DNA from: Photobacterium arenosum
Lineage (GTDB): Bacteria > Pseudomonadota > Gammaproteobacteria > Enterobacterales > Vibrionaceae
Reading direction: 5' to 3'
Assembly (NCBI RefSeq): GCF_014841115.1
Contig: NZ_JACYTP010000007.1
Span: forward strand, 1-64,000
DNA length: 64,000 nt
The notes under the pieces are model-generated. The model did not search any database. It had not been told where the DNA came from and saw only the letters and a list, made by a program, of their open reading frames with translations. The number at the start of each line of letters is the position of its first letter. Position 1 is the first letter of the stretch. This document shows, in pieces, positions 53,928 through 63,696 of this stretch. The translations under genes and the position numbers were made by a program.

Positions 53928-54128
53928 ATGAAAGTGTTTCCGGCCAAGTTAATTCAGCGGTATCTGAAAGATGAACAGGGGGCAACGGCGATTGAATACG
54001 GCATCCTGGCAGCAGGGCTGGCCGCCGGTATTCTGGCAATCTTTGGTTCAGACGGTGTTTTCGTTACCGCACTGAAGGCAAAGTTTGAGACGATCATTAA
54101 AGATCTGAATATCGGTGAAAATGGCTGA
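53928..54128 (+). CDS. flp: Flp-type pilin
   Basis: A prepilin of 66 residues. The leader ends at a glycine (KDEQG), after which the mature N-terminus ATAIEYGILAAGLAAGILA has the conserved glutamate at position 5 and the hydrophobic pilin helix. TadV should cut it and the Tad machinery polymerise it. It opens the tad operon; the upstream 210 bp should contain the promoter. Confidence 0.93.
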   Translation: MKVFPAKLIQRYLKDEQGATAIEYGILAAGLAAGILAIFGSDGVFVTALKAKFETIIKDLNIGENG

Positions 54129-54570
54129 TACCGGCATAGTCGTCGCTCAGGGATTGGCGGCATTGATGTTCTCCTGGCTGGTGGTTACTGATGTGACTGA
54201 GCGCCGGATTCCCAATGTCACCATAGTTGTGCTGCTGATCCTGTCCGTGCTGCTGGTGCCTTTCAGCCTGATGAATGTGCTGGTTTCAATAGCCTGCCTG
54301 ATCCTCGGGCTGGCCGCATACGCAAAAGGGTGGCTGGGAGCCGGGGACAGCAAGCTGCTGGCAGTCTGCCTGTACGCCGCTCAGGACCACTGGCCGGAAT
54401 GTCTGCTGGTAACGGCTTTGTCTGGCGGAGTGCTGAGTCTGGCGTATCTGGCACGAAACCGCTTGTTGCTGGCTTGGAAGCCGGCTTACCCAGCCGTACG
54501 CACTGTGCCTTACGGGGTTGCCATTACACTGGGAGCCTTGATGTCGACGCCTTTGATCCTCTTTCCATGA
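54121..54570 (+). CDS. tadV: Prepilin peptidase TadV/CpaA
   Basis: A membrane protease of 149 residues from the ATG at 54121, overlapping the flp stop by 8 bp. It has the two catalytic aspartates of A24-type peptidases, in WLVVTDVTERRIPN and in GAGDSKLLAV (GxGDxK). It is a short version without the methyltransferase domain, as usual in tad loci. Its 3' end (54552-54567) happens to read as a near-iteron. Confidence 0.9.
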   Translation: MADTGIVVAQGLAALMFSWLVVTDVTERRIPNVTIVVLLILSVLLVPFSLMNVLVSIACLILGLAAYAKGWLGAGDSKLLAVCLYAAQDHWPECLLVTALSGGVLSLAYLARNRLLLAWKPAYPAVRTVPYGVAITLGALMSTPLILFP

Positions 54571-54601
54571 CGGGCTGAATCAATCCCGGAGAGTTCTTAT
54601 C

Positions 54602-55528
54602 ATGAAAAAATTTCTGTTATTTGTCATAGCGTCAGGAGCGCTGCTGGCAGCCCTTGCTGTTGTCTGGGTTCAGCCAGCTGAGTCGCCTTCAGAGCAGGCA
54701 CGGGCTGCGGAGGCCGATAACGCCACCGAACGAAACCGTGCCGAGCCGGTGCAAAACCGTGCCCGGATTCTGGTAGCGGCACATCCGCTGCAGGCGGGAG
54801 CTTTGCTGCGCGAGGAAGACTTGCGCTGGGCGGATTTGCCGGCATCCGATGAAGGGAACCTGCCGGGTCTGTTCCTGCAGGGATTTATTCAGTCTAAAAA
54901 CCTGTCCGGCAGCCTGATCACCCGTTCACTGCAAACCGGGCAGATCTTGTCGGCAGAAGACGTGATACGCCCGGAGCAGAGCCATTATCTTTCCGCCATG
55001 ATGGCGCCAGGCACCCGTGCCGTGACCCTGGCACTGACACCGGAAGCGGTCAGTCACGGCTTGCTGCGTCCGGGAAACCGGGTCGATGTCATTCTGACCA
55101 GCAATAACAGTAATGCGGGCAAACTGGTGGGTGACGAAGCTGTATCCGGCCTGTCTGCCGAGCAGGTGCTGTCAGATATCAAGTTACTGGCTATTGAAGC
55201 GCAACTGATTGATCTCGGTCAGCGTGGCGCCTCTGCTAAAGGTCAGCAACAGTTTGATCTGGTGAATGTAACTTTCGAGTTGTTGCCCGAGGAAGCGGCC
55301 CGGCTGTTGCTGGCCAACAAACTTGGCGAACTGTCGCTGGTGCTTCGTGGTCGACGCCCTGCTCTCGACAGCATGGCGGCAACAGAGCAAGCCGTGGTTT
55401 GGGCCGAGCAGGTCTCGCAAAACCATAATCCGAAAGCCATTCCCACGCATGGGGTTCGTATTGCCTACGGTAAGCCGGCAAACGATTCCGATGCTGATAA
55501 AGCCGATAAATCCGGTTCCTCCAATTAA
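54602..55528 (+). CDS. rcpC: Tad pilus assembly protein RcpC/CpaB
   Basis: A periplasmic protein of 308 residues with an N-terminal membrane anchor (KFLLFVIASGALLAALAVVW), a SAF domain (RILVAAHPLQAGALLREEDL with RSLQTGQILSAEDV), and a RcpC-type C-terminus (VTLALTPEAVSHGLLRPGNR, VDVILTSNN). It works with the RcpA secretin in the outer envelope. Confidence 0.9.
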   Translation: MKKFLLFVIASGALLAALAVVWVQPAESPSEQARAAEADNATERNRAEPVQNRARILVAAHPLQAGALLREEDLRWADLPASDEGNLPGLFLQGFIQSKNLSGSLITRSLQTGQILSAEDVIRPEQSHYLSAMMAPGTRAVTLALTPEAVSHGLLRPGNRVDVILTSNNSNAGKLVGDEAVSGLSAEQVLSDIKLLAIEAQLIDLGQRGASAKGQQQFDLVNVTFELLPEEAARLLLANKLGELSLVLRGRRPALDSMAATEQAVVWAEQVSQNHNPKAIPTHGVRIAYGKPANDSDADKADKSGSSN

Positions 55529-55540
55529 GGCCCGTGTGTC

Positions 55541-56932
55541 ATGCGTTGTATCTCATTCATGTTATTTGCACTCCTGAGCACTGTTGCTCAGGCAGCTCAA
55601 CCGTTAATGCTCAAACCCGATCAGTCCCGCCTGTTGCGCTTTGACCAGCCGGTGAAAGATGTGTTTATCGCCAACGGGAATGTGGCCAAATTGCACAGCC
55701 CGTCAGAGCAGCACCTGCTGGTACACGGCATAGCCGTGGGTAAAACAGATCTGGTGATCACTGGTCATCAGGGGCAGACCCTGGGCCATTTTGACGTGCG
55801 TGTGGAGGCCGATCTTACCGCGCTGGAACAAGCGGCAAAGCGTGCCTATCCCGATACGCCATTAGACTTTCAATACACCTCCAAAGCGATAGTAGTTGCC
55901 GGCGAAGTGATCAGTGCACAGCAGGCACACGATATTTTGTCTATGTCTGCCGGCTTTGCCAGAGGTCTGTTTGCGACCAACGGCCAGGAACCGCTTTCGC
56001 AGGGGCGTGAGCGTTCCACCAACGAGCGGCCGGAAGACGCTGTACCCGGCGGGGGCGAAGGCCAGTATCCTCATGTGGTCAATCGCTTGCGTCTGGCCGG
56101 TTCAGATCAGATCAACATCTCTGTCCGTATCATCGAAATGGAACGCTCCACCAGCGAACAGCTGGGGATGCGCTGGAGTGCAATAGGTAAATATCTGCAG
56201 TTGGGTGTGTCGCCGGGCAATCTGTATCCCACGCCGGCAGACAACAGTCTGATTGGCAGAGATACGGTCAAAATTGACGCCATTATTGATGCGTTAGTGC
56301 AGAACAACCTGGTGACTGTGCTGGCTGAACCCAATCTGACGGCCAAATCTGGTGAGGCGGCGACCTTTATGTCTGGCGGTGAGTTTCCGTTTCCTGTCGG
56401 TAACGGTGACGATGGCCCGGAAATCGAGTTCAAGAACTTTGGTATCTCACTGGGACTGACACCAACCCTGCTGAGCAATAAACGCATCAGTCTGACAGTC
56501 TCACCGGAAGTGTCCACTCTGAGCCGTGAAAACAGTGTCTCCATTGGCGGTGTCGTGGTACCGGGGATCGAAACCCGCCGCACCACCACCACGGTTGAGC
56601 TGGCCGATGGCCAGAGCTTTGCGCTGGCGGGTCTGGTACGTACTTACCGCGATCAGAATGTTGAAGCTTTGCCTGTGCTGGGAGAAATACCGTTTCTGGC
56701 TCCGTTTTTCAGCAGTACCACTTACCAGGAAGGGGAAAGCGAGCTGGTGATTATAGCGACGGCCCGTCTGGTCGAGCCGACCAGTAACCCGCTTGAACTG
56801 GCCACACCGCTGGATTTCTACCGCCCGCCAAGCCGGTTTGAACGGCTTTTCTTCAGTGATTTTGGCGACATGCAAGCCCCTGCTGTACAGGGACAGGCAA
56901 CGCTGTTCGGCCAGTACGGCTATAGCTACTGA
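55541..56932 (+). CDS. rcpA: Tad secretin RcpA/CpaC
   Basis: An outer-membrane secretin of 463 residues, with a signal peptide (MLFALLSTVAQAA), a pilus-secretin N-domain (LLRFDQPVKDVFIANGNVAK), a BON-like middle part, and the type II/III secretin barrel (VTVLAEPNLTAKSGEAATFM, GGEFPFPV, ETRRTTTTVELADGQSFALA). It forms the pore for the Flp pilus. Confidence 0.94.
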   Translation: MRCISFMLFALLSTVAQAAQPLMLKPDQSRLLRFDQPVKDVFIANGNVAKLHSPSEQHLLVHGIAVGKTDLVITGHQGQTLGHFDVRVEADLTALEQAAKRAYPDTPLDFQYTSKAIVVAGEVISAQQAHDILSMSAGFARGLFATNGQEPLSQGRERSTNERPEDAVPGGGEGQYPHVVNRLRLAGSDQINISVRIIEMERSTSEQLGMRWSAIGKYLQLGVSPGNLYPTPADNSLIGRDTVKIDAIIDALVQNNLVTVLAEPNLTAKSGEAATFMSGGEFPFPVGNGDDGPEIEFKNFGISLGLTPTLLSNKRISLTVSPEVSTLSRENSVSIGGVVVPGIETRRTTTTVELADGQSFALAGLVRTYRDQNVEALPVLGEIPFLAPFFSSTTYQEGESELVIIATARLVEPTSNPLELATPLDFYRPPSRFERLFFSDFGDMQAPAVQGQATLFGQYGYSY

Positions 56933-56943
56933 TTCTGGGATTT

Positions 56944-57519
56944 ATGATGAAACTGAATGCAAAATCTTTGCTGCTGCCACTCACGGCTTTGGCGCTGACG
57001 GGCTGTGTCGATCGGCTGGACAACTGGAACGACAGCCAGAAGACGACTGAAAACTATCTGGAAACCGCCACTTATCGGGTGAATGCCGCGCAATTGCAAC
57101 CCTCGTTGCAGGCTGTTCTGCGCCCGCTGGCTGAGCGGCTGGAAGACGGCATACTCAGGGTGGCAATCACCGGTCCGGCTGAGCCGCGCCAATCACTTGA
57201 GTTATCGGTTGTATTGCAGCAGCAACTGGCGATGCCAACCCTGGTGGAGCATCACCCTGCCAGCCAGTCCGGATACCAGGTTGCTCTGACGGTGACGTTG
57301 CAGCCGCATACCTGCCGTTATCAGCAGGGGCCGGCCGAGGTATCGATGAATACCTGTTTACTGAAACGCAATCAGTTCCGGGCTATGACAACCACAGCTC
57401 ACTGGTTCGAAGGTGCGGAGTACGAAGTGACATCCAGCGCGCTCGATGTAGGGGCCGTGCAGCGTCTTTATGACGACAAGATCAAACATGCCAGCAGCCA
57501 GAGCACAACAGGGGAGTAA
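56944..57519 (+). CDS. rcpB: Tad lipoprotein RcpB/CpaD
   Basis: A small lipoprotein of 191 residues with lipobox LALTGC (Cys21). It has the size and place of RcpB/CpaD, the secretin-associated lipoprotein, but weak sequence conservation. The assignment rests on order in the operon (after rcpA, before tadZ) and the lipoprotein signal. Confidence 0.78.
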   Translation: MMKLNAKSLLLPLTALALTGCVDRLDNWNDSQKTTENYLETATYRVNAAQLQPSLQAVLRPLAERLEDGILRVAITGPAEPRQSLELSVVLQQQLAMPTLVEHHPASQSGYQVALTVTLQPHTCRYQQGPAEVSMNTCLLKRNQFRAMTTTAHWFEGAEYEVTSSALDVGAVQRLYDDKIKHASSQSTTGE

Positions 57520-57523
57520 AGTC

Positions 57524-58669
57524 ATGCGTAAACAACAGCAACTGGTGGCCTTTGTCCTCACTGACGCAAGCCGCCACAGCCTGAACTTAATCGGTGAGCA
57601 GCTCCCGGATGTGGTAATGACAGTCCGGGAGGGCGATATGCAGGCTGCCTGTGATTACTGCCTGAATCAAGGCGCACCCGATGTGCTTATCGTGGATGCC
57701 GGTGATTGTGGCAAGCTGGAGTCTGACCTATCCGGGCTGGCGCAGTGTTGTCCGCCAACGATGAAACTGGTAGTGCTTGGCCAGCGTCAGGATCTCAATG
57801 TCTACCGCCGTCTGATGCAGCTGGGAGTGAGCGATTACCATGCAACACCGCTGGATGCGGATGCCCTGCGCCTGAGTTTGCTGGCCATGGTGGATCGCCC
57901 TGCAACGGCGCCTCTGCGCCGCGGCCGAGTGATTGCTGTTGTGGGCTCAGGAGGCGGTGTCGGCACCAGTACCGTCGCGGCCAATCTGGCCTGGCTGCTG
58001 GCAGATGAACATCATCAGCACGTTGCGCTGGTTGATCTCAACACTTATCACAGCCAGCACCCCATTTTATTGGGGGTTGATTATGAGCATATCCAGCACT
58101 CAATTTTTACTGAGGCCGAGCGATTGGATGACACATTATTGAGCCATGCGGCCCATCAGGTCAGTGAACGCTTGCACCTGTTTTACAACCAGGACGGGGT
58201 TCAGGACTCTCCTGCCCAATTGTCGCAGGAGGTTATCAGCAGTGTGGCTATGGTTGCCGGCCATTACAGCACTGTGGTGGTCGATGTGCCTGACCTGCGC
58301 GATCCGGCCTGGCGTGCATTGGCCGCGCAGGCCGATCTGTGCCTGATACTGCATGACAGCAGTCTCAGTGCAATGCGGCTGCTGAATAAATGGCAGTTCC
58401 GGCAGGCCAGCACGCATCAGCGTCGTCTGCTGGTGGCTAACCAGTGCCGGACGAAAACCAGCCGGGTACCTGAGGCCGAAATGGCGCAGGCGTCAGGATT
58501 ACAAACCCTGATGACACTGCCGTTTGATGCCGCTGCTGTGGTGAAATCGGAGCAATCAGGTCAGCCAGTGGTCTGCGTGGGCGGTAAGCTGGCTAAACAG
58601 CTGAGAAAGCTGACTCAGACAGTGATCAGTGGCGGTGCTTCCATTGCCGTGAAACGGAGTGCGGCATAA
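57524..58669 (+). CDS. tadZ: Tad localisation ATPase TadZ/CpaE
   Basis: A protein of 381 residues from the ATG at 57524, which follows AGGGGAG. It has an N-terminal receiver-like domain without a clear phosphorylation site and a ParA/MinD-type ATPase with GSGGGVGTSTVAANLAWLLA as deviant Walker A and VALVDLNTYHSQHPILLG. It should place the Tad machine at the cell pole. It overlaps tadA by one base (TAATG). Confidence 0.9.
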   Translation: MRKQQQLVAFVLTDASRHSLNLIGEQLPDVVMTVREGDMQAACDYCLNQGAPDVLIVDAGDCGKLESDLSGLAQCCPPTMKLVVLGQRQDLNVYRRLMQLGVSDYHATPLDADALRLSLLAMVDRPATAPLRRGRVIAVVGSGGGVGTSTVAANLAWLLADEHHQHVALVDLNTYHSQHPILLGVDYEHIQHSIFTEAERLDDTLLSHAAHQVSERLHLFYNQDGVQDSPAQLSQEVISSVAMVAGHYSTVVVDVPDLRDPAWRALAAQADLCLILHDSSLSAMRLLNKWQFRQASTHQRRLLVANQCRTKTSRVPEAEMAQASGLQTLMTLPFDAAAVVKSEQSGQPVVCVGGKLAKQLRKLTQTVISGGASIAVKRSAA

Positions 58670-59994
58670 TGTTTGGTAAACATACCCCGCCAGCGCTTGC
58701 GATGCAGGAAGAGGAACTGCTGACGATGTCAGAGCAGGCCAGAGAAGCCTTCTATCAGCAGGTTGAACCGTCGGTGGCTGCCAAGCTGTCGCCTCAGGCG
58801 CTGGCGCTCAAGGTCAGCGATGCTTTGCACGTGATAGCTGCCAGAAAACTGTTGCCCTATAACAGTGGCGAGTTGGCACTGCTGACCAGACAAATGGTGG
58901 ATGAGATGATCGGCATCGGGCCTATCCAGCCGCTGCTCGATGATCCGAGTGTCTCCGATATCCTGGTCAACGGTCCGCACAATGTGTATGTCGAGCGATA
59001 TGGCAAGCTGGAGCGAACTAAGATCCGTTTTCACGACAAACAGCATGTTCTGAATGTGGCGCAGCGGATCGTCAACGCTGTGGGGCGTCGGGTGGATGAG
59101 TCGACGCCTATGGTGGATGCCCGGCTGGCCGACGGCAGCCGGGTAAACGTTATTGCCCCGCCGCTGGCACTGCACGGCACGACCATTTCTATCCGTAAAT
59201 TTCCGGCCAGCCGCCTGACACTGGACGCACTGGTCACGAATCAGAGCCTGTCGCCGGCCATGGCTCAGTTTCTGGCCCTGGCCGCTAAAGGGCGATTTAA
59301 CATTCTGGTATCGGGCGGAACCGGTTCGGGGAAAACCACGCTGCTCAATGCCCTCAGCCAGCATATTGGTGATGACGAGCGCATCCTGACCATTGAAGAT
59401 GCTGCTGAGCTGTCGCTGGATCAGCCGCATTGGGTACCGCTGGAAACCCGCAATGAAAGTGCGGAAGGGAAAGGCGAGGTGACCATTCGTGCTCTGGTAC
59501 GTAATGCGCTGCGGATGCGGCCGGACCGCATCATTCTTGGCGAGGTACGCGGGGCGGAAGCGTTCGATATGCTGCAGGCCATGAATACCGGCCATGATGG
59601 CTCCCTCTGTACCCTGCATGCCAATAACCCGCAAGATGCCATGATCCGCCTGTCGAACATGCTGCAGATGGGCGCAGAAAAGCTGTCAGAATCGATTATT
59701 CAGTCCCAGATTGTCAGTGCGGTCGATCTGGTGGTGCAACTTGAACGGATGCGGGACGGCAAGCGTCGGATCACGGCCATCAGCGAAGTGGCCGGGATCA
59801 GCAAGGGCGCGATTCAGATGAAGCCGATCTTCCGTTTTCGCTATCAGCATGTTGATCACTCTTGTATCCAGGGTGAGTTTGATGCCTGCGGGATGTCGGA
59901 GGCGCTGCTGGAAAAAGCCGCGCAGTCCGGGTTGGATCAGGCCATGAGCGTCTGCAGTCTGCCGCTTGTCCCGCAAGGAGAGGCAGTATGCTGA
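58669..59994 (+). CDS. tadA: Tad secretion ATPase TadA/CpaF
   Basis: A hexameric traffic ATPase of 441 residues. Walker A is [17 protein letters not shown], the Asp box is [14 protein letters not shown], Walker B is [20 protein letters not shown], and the His box is [14 protein letters not shown]. It powers pilus extension and probably retraction. It overlaps tadB by 7 bp. Confidence 0.96.
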   Translation: MFGKHTPPALAMQEEELLTMSEQAREAFYQQVEPSVAAKLSPQALALKVSDALHVIAARKLLPYNSGELALLTRQMVDEMIGIGPIQPLLDDPSVSDILVNGPHNVYVERYGKLERTKIRFHDKQHVLNVAQRIVNAVGRRVDESTPMVDARLADGSRVNVIAPPLALHGTTISIRKFPASRLTLDALVTNQSLSPAMAQFLALAAKGRFNILVSGGTGSGKTTLLNALSQHIGDDERILTIEDAAELSLDQPHWVPLETRNESAEGKGEVTIRALVRNALRMRPDRIILGEVRGAEAFDMLQAMNTGHDGSLCTLHANNPQDAMIRLSNMLQMGAEKLSESIIQSQIVSAVDLVVQLERMRDGKRRITAISEVAGISKGAIQMKPIFRFRYQHVDHSCIQGEFDACGMSEALLEKAAQSGLDQAMSVCSLPLVPQGEAVC

Positions 59995-60908
59995 GTATTA
60001 CAGTGCTGCTAAGCCTGCTGGTGGTGTCGGTGTGGCTGATGATCCTCGGCTTGTGGTGGCAGGCTTATCGCCAGCGGGAATGCTGGCAGCAACAGGCGCA
60101 GCGCTACAGCCAGTTTCGTGCACCCGCTCAGCAGGAAACGCGCACTTTGCCTGAATGGTATCTGACCATGGCGACCGTGCTGGGGGGGAAACGTGTGCAA
60201 TTCTGGCAACGTGCCGTCCCCGCGGCTGTGGTGGCGATCACGCTGCTGCTGACGGTCAACGGCATGACCTGGTTTGTCGCATTGAGTCTTTCGCTGTCTG
60301 TGACCGCGCTTGGCGTCTGGGTTGTTTATCATCAGTTGCAGCAACAGGCATTGGATGCTTTTCGTGATCAGCTGCCGGAAGTGATCGACGGTATGATCCG
60401 GGCGGTGCGTGTGGGCGCACCAATGGCTGATACCTTTGCGGTGATCGCCGAGCAGTACGGGGAAGCGGAGGATCAACGTGCTGTGGTATCCCGCCTGTTC
60501 GGGCAGATGCATGACGAGCTGCGTGTCGGCCAGCCGCTTACCGACGTGCTGGCCAAAGCGTCAGCCAGAATGCCGGTGGCAGAGTTTCGCTTCCTTACCG
60601 TAGTGCTGAGCTTGCAGCAGGAAACCGGTGGCCGGTTGTCTGAGGTGCTGAATCAGCTTGGCGATACCCTGCGCGGACGTAAAGAACTGCAAGCCAGTGT
60701 GGCCAGTATTACGTCGGAATCGCGCAGCTCAGCCAAAGTGCTGGCGGCGCTACCGGTTCTTATCGTACTGGTGCTGTTCAGTGCCGGACGGGAACATTTC
60801 GATTATCTGATGATGACTGTGCAGGGCCAGATGGTGGTCGGCTATGTGATCGGCAGTATTCTGTTCGGGCTGATGCTCATCCGCCGCCTGACCCAGATAA
60901 AGGCTTAA
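59988..60908 (+). CDS. tadB: Tad inner-membrane platform protein TadB
   Basis: A protein of 306 residues with N-terminal and C-terminal membrane helices and a T2SF domain (DQLPEVIDGMIRAVRVGAPM, then FRFLTVVLSLQQETGGRLSE). It pairs with TadC to form the inner-membrane platform on which TadA acts. Confidence 0.92.
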   Translation: MLSITVLLSLLVVSVWLMILGLWWQAYRQRECWQQQAQRYSQFRAPAQQETRTLPEWYLTMATVLGGKRVQFWQRAVPAAVVAITLLLTVNGMTWFVALSLSLSVTALGVWVVYHQLQQQALDAFRDQLPEVIDGMIRAVRVGAPMADTFAVIAEQYGEAEDQRAVVSRLFGQMHDELRVGQPLTDVLAKASARMPVAEFRFLTVVLSLQQETGGRLSEVLNQLGDTLRGRKELQASVASITSESRSSAKVLAALPVLIVLVLFSAGREHFDYLMMTVQGQMVVGYVIGSILFGLMLIRRLTQIKA

Positions 60909-60913
60909 TTATT

Positions 60914-61822
60914 ATGCCCATTCCTTTGATTTCTTCTTCCCTGATACTGGCAATAGCGCTGCTTTGGCTGGTTGTCGTGTCATGTGCATTGCTCTGGTAT
61001 CAACAGCGTCAGCATGCCCGTTGGGCTGTGCAGCGGGTACGCTATTGCATGGAAAACGTCTCGGAAAAAAGCGCTGAACGTCAGCACTGGCTGGCACGGA
61101 TTGGCCGCCGCTATCCGGCGTCGGCGGCAGAGAAACAACGTCTGCTCAAAATGCTGGCTCAGGCCGGTATTGATAGTGACGATGGTGTCGCGAGAGTATG
61201 TGGGGCCAAATGTCTGAGCGGTATGGCGGCGGTCGTGGTGGCTCTGGTGTGGCGCTGGCAGGGCGAGTTGACGGCTATGTTGCTGATGGCATTGCTGTTT
61301 GCCTATGTGCTGGGGGCTAACCTGCCTGAGTACTGGCTGCGTCGCCGCTCTTTACGTGTCAGGGAGCAGCAACGCCGTGCTGTACCGGATGCCATTGATA
61401 TGCTGGTGATCACAGTGGAAGCCGGGCTGTCACTGGATCGCGCGCTGGAGCGTGTCGGACGTTATCTGCAAGCGAGCGAACCCCGTCTTGCCGAGCAATT
61501 CCTGCGCACTCATGCCGAAGTACAGGTCATGGGCGATCCCGCGCAATGCATGAAAAAACTGGCCTGGCGAACCGGCCTGCCTGAGCTGGAACGGCTGGCT
61601 TCAACGCTGGCAATGGCCCAGCGTTACGGGTCGCCGCTGGCCGATACCATGCGCACCATCAGCAAAGAAGCCCGTCAGATGCGCAAGATAGCGCTGGAAG
61701 AGCAGGCGGGCAAGTTGCCGGGACGTATCACCTTAATCCAAATGGGCTTTATCATGCTGCCACTGCTGGTGTTAATCATAGCCCCTACCCTGAATCTGCT
61801 GATTGAAAGCCTGAGTGAATAA
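60914..61822 (+). CDS. tadC: Tad inner-membrane platform protein TadC
   Basis: A protein of 302 residues with a T2SF domain (VPDAIDMLVITVEAGLSLDR, then LASTLAMAQRYGSPLADTMR) and membrane helices at both ends. It starts 5 bp after tadB. Partner of TadB. Confidence 0.92.
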   Translation: MPIPLISSSLILAIALLWLVVVSCALLWYQQRQHARWAVQRVRYCMENVSEKSAERQHWLARIGRRYPASAAEKQRLLKMLAQAGIDSDDGVARVCGAKCLSGMAAVVVALVWRWQGELTAMLLMALLFAYVLGANLPEYWLRRRSLRVREQQRRAVPDAIDMLVITVEAGLSLDRALERVGRYLQASEPRLAEQFLRTHAEVQVMGDPAQCMKKLAWRTGLPELERLASTLAMAQRYGSPLADTMRTISKEARQMRKIALEEQAGKLPGRITLIQMGFIMLPLLVLIIAPTLNLLIESLSE

Positions 61823-61835
61823 CAGGAACACTTTG

Positions 61836-62693
61836 ATGAATACGACTACTTCTGCTCAGTTGTTACTGCGCAACAGCCGCTATGTCTGGATTGCACTTGC
61901 CGCTCTGGCTCTGAGTGCCTGCAGTCGTCACGCCGATACCGTCAGCGCCAAGGCTCAGACCAATGCCATGGTTGTGGCACAAACCGCTTTCGACTCGCAT
62001 CAGTATGTCAAAGCGGAAACCCTTTACCGGAAGATGCTGGATACGTCTGCGCCCTCCGGTGAGAGGGGGCAGCAAAACCCGCGGGCTACTCCTTTCTTTC
62101 AGCAAGCCCTGCTGATGCTGGCACGCAGTCAGTACCAGCAGGACAAGAAACAGGCGGCCAGAGATACGCTGCAGCAACTGCTGGAGATGCAAGGAGAACT
62201 CGCCCCGGAGGCTGCCTATTATCTCGGAAAATTCAGCCTGGATGATGGCAGGGTAGAACGGGCACAGGCTGCGTACCACCAGGGGCTGGCATTACAAGGC
62301 TTGACTGCGACTCAGGAAGCCAAATTGCGCAACGGCCTGGGCGTTGTGCTGTTAAATCAGAACAGTTACGTGCAAGGACGAGCCGCTTTCTCGCGGGCTG
62401 TGACGCTGGCTCCCGACGATGCATACTATCGCGCCAACCTGGCGCTGGGCTGGTTAATGGATGGCGAGGTGCGCACGGCAAGGGAGGTCTTCGCCCCGTT
62501 GCTGCACTATCAGCAGTTGCCCCCTCGGGTGGAGATGAACTATGCCCTGTTATTGCTGGCGGAAGGGCAGGAGCAACAGGCCAGGCTGATCCTGTCCCGC
62601 TTCATGTCGCCGACTCAGGTTGATCACGATATACGCAGGCTGTCAGCCCGTTTTGAGCAGATACAGCTACTTCCGCTTCAAGGTCAGTCCTGA
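61836..62693 (+). CDS. tadD: Tad TPR lipoprotein TadD
   Basis: A protein of 285 residues from the ATG at 61836, seven bases after AGGAA; a GTG at 61815 overlapping tadC is the alternative. It has a lipobox (ALALSAC) and TPR repeats (HQYVKAETLYRKMLD; GRVERAQAAYHQGLALQGLT; SYVQGRAAFSRAVTLAPDDA). TadD is an assembly factor for the secretin complex. Confidence 0.88.
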   Translation: MNTTTSAQLLLRNSRYVWIALAALALSACSRHADTVSAKAQTNAMVVAQTAFDSHQYVKAETLYRKMLDTSAPSGERGQQNPRATPFFQQALLMLARSQYQQDKKQAARDTLQQLLEMQGELAPEAAYYLGKFSLDDGRVERAQAAYHQGLALQGLTATQEAKLRNGLGVVLLNQNSYVQGRAAFSRAVTLAPDDAYYRANLALGWLMDGEVRTAREVFAPLLHYQQLPPRVEMNYALLLLAEGQEQQARLILSRFMSPTQVDHDIRRLSARFEQIQLLPLQGQS

Positions 62694-63172
62694 TGCATCA
62701 ACCGGTTCAGACTTCCTGTCGCCAGCGGGGCGTGGTCAGCGTGGAAATGGCCTTTTTACTGCCTGTCTTTATCGGGTTGCTGCTGCTGTTTGCAGACGTG
62801 GTGCGAGTGCACTGGCAATACAGCACCCTGGAGCATGCCATGCGACGAGTATTGCGCGAACACATGGTCGACAGCGTTCGGGGAGGGCTGCCCAGCGCGA
62901 CAGTGCTGAAACAAGATATTCAGGCCAGCCTGATAGGTAAACCGGATTTCAGTCTGTCCGTTACCCGTTTTGGTTCGCTGGCCGAGATGCTGCAGGCAGA
63001 CGGCGGGCTGGCACCAGACGAGGCGATCCCTCTGGCGCCGTCTGATCCTGTATTGCGGGTGACAGCTGTACTAAAGCCGGCCATGACTGTGTATCCCCTG
63101 TTTTTTGCCAAAGCGCGGACCCTGGAATACCGAACGACCTTGATCATGCTTTCAGACAGGATGCCAGAATGA
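62693..63172 (+). CDS. tadE: Tad pseudopilin TadE
   Basis: A protein of 159 residues overlapping tadD by one base (TGATG). After a short basic leader (CRQRGVVSVEMAFLLPVFIG) comes the TadE hydrophobic helix with the glutamate of the pseudopilin processing site. An iteron-like CTTGATCATGCTTTCAG lies at 63139-63155. Confidence 0.88.
   Translation: MHQPVQTSCRQRGVVSVEMAFLLPVFIGLLLLFADVVRVHWQYSTLEHAMRRVLREHMVDSVRGGLPSATVLKQDIQASLIGKPDFSLSVTRFGSLAEMLQADGGLAPDEAIPLAPSDPVLRVTAVLKPAMTVYPLFFAKARTLEYRTTLIMLSDRMPE
63139..63155 (+). repeat. Iteron-like 17-mer at the end of tadE
   Basis: CTTGATCATGCTTTCAG differs by one base from CTTGATCATACTTTCAG at 31356-31372 and by one insertion from the ori2 copy at 46813. 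It lies in codons for TLIMLSD. Confidence 0.5.
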
Positions 63173-63696
63173 GCCGACGTGACTTTTCTTTAACCGGTTC
63201 GGGTTTCCCGGCCAAACAGCGCGGTGCGGCCAGTGTTGAAGCCGTGTTTGTCTTCGGCTTTCTGGTGCTGTTCATCCTGTCCTGCTCTGACTTACTCAGT
63301 GTGCTGCGTTTGCAGCAGCGGCTGGATAATCTCGCATATAACCTGACGCAGATGGTCAGCATGACAGCATTTACCCCCAACACTAACGCGGACAATCCCT
63401 TTACCTTCTATGGCCGGTATGCAGAACAACAGGTAACAGCACTGACAGGCAAACAGCTATCCGGCAGCCAGTACGGTTTGGCTATCGACTGGCGAAACCT
63501 GGCGACAGGTGAGGAGGTCAGTGTGGTCAAAGAAGGGTTGTGTACTGAAGCCAACGACTGGCCAACCCTGACCCGGGGCATATTCGTTCGGGTCTCCTTG
63601 TGCCTGAAAACCGGCGAAGTGGCCTCCGGCAGCTGGCTGAACGAATGGCTCACCGGGACAAACTTGCGTGCCGGTTATGTACAGGAGATACAATGA
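63169..63696 (+). CDS. tadF: Tad pseudopilin TadF
   Basis: A protein of 175 residues with a TadE-like N-terminal region (KQRGAASVEAVFVFGFLVLF), overlapping tadE by 4 bp and tadG by 4 bp. Two cysteines near the C-terminus (GLCTEAND and VSLCLKTG) may form a disulfide. Position and length fit TadF. Confidence 0.85.
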   Translation: MSRRDFSLTGSGFPAKQRGAASVEAVFVFGFLVLFILSCSDLLSVLRLQQRLDNLAYNLTQMVSMTAFTPNTNADNPFTFYGRYAEQQVTALTGKQLSGSQYGLAIDWRNLATGEEVSVVKEGLCTEANDWPTLTRGIFVRVSLCLKTGEVASGSWLNEWLTGTNLRAGYVQEIQ

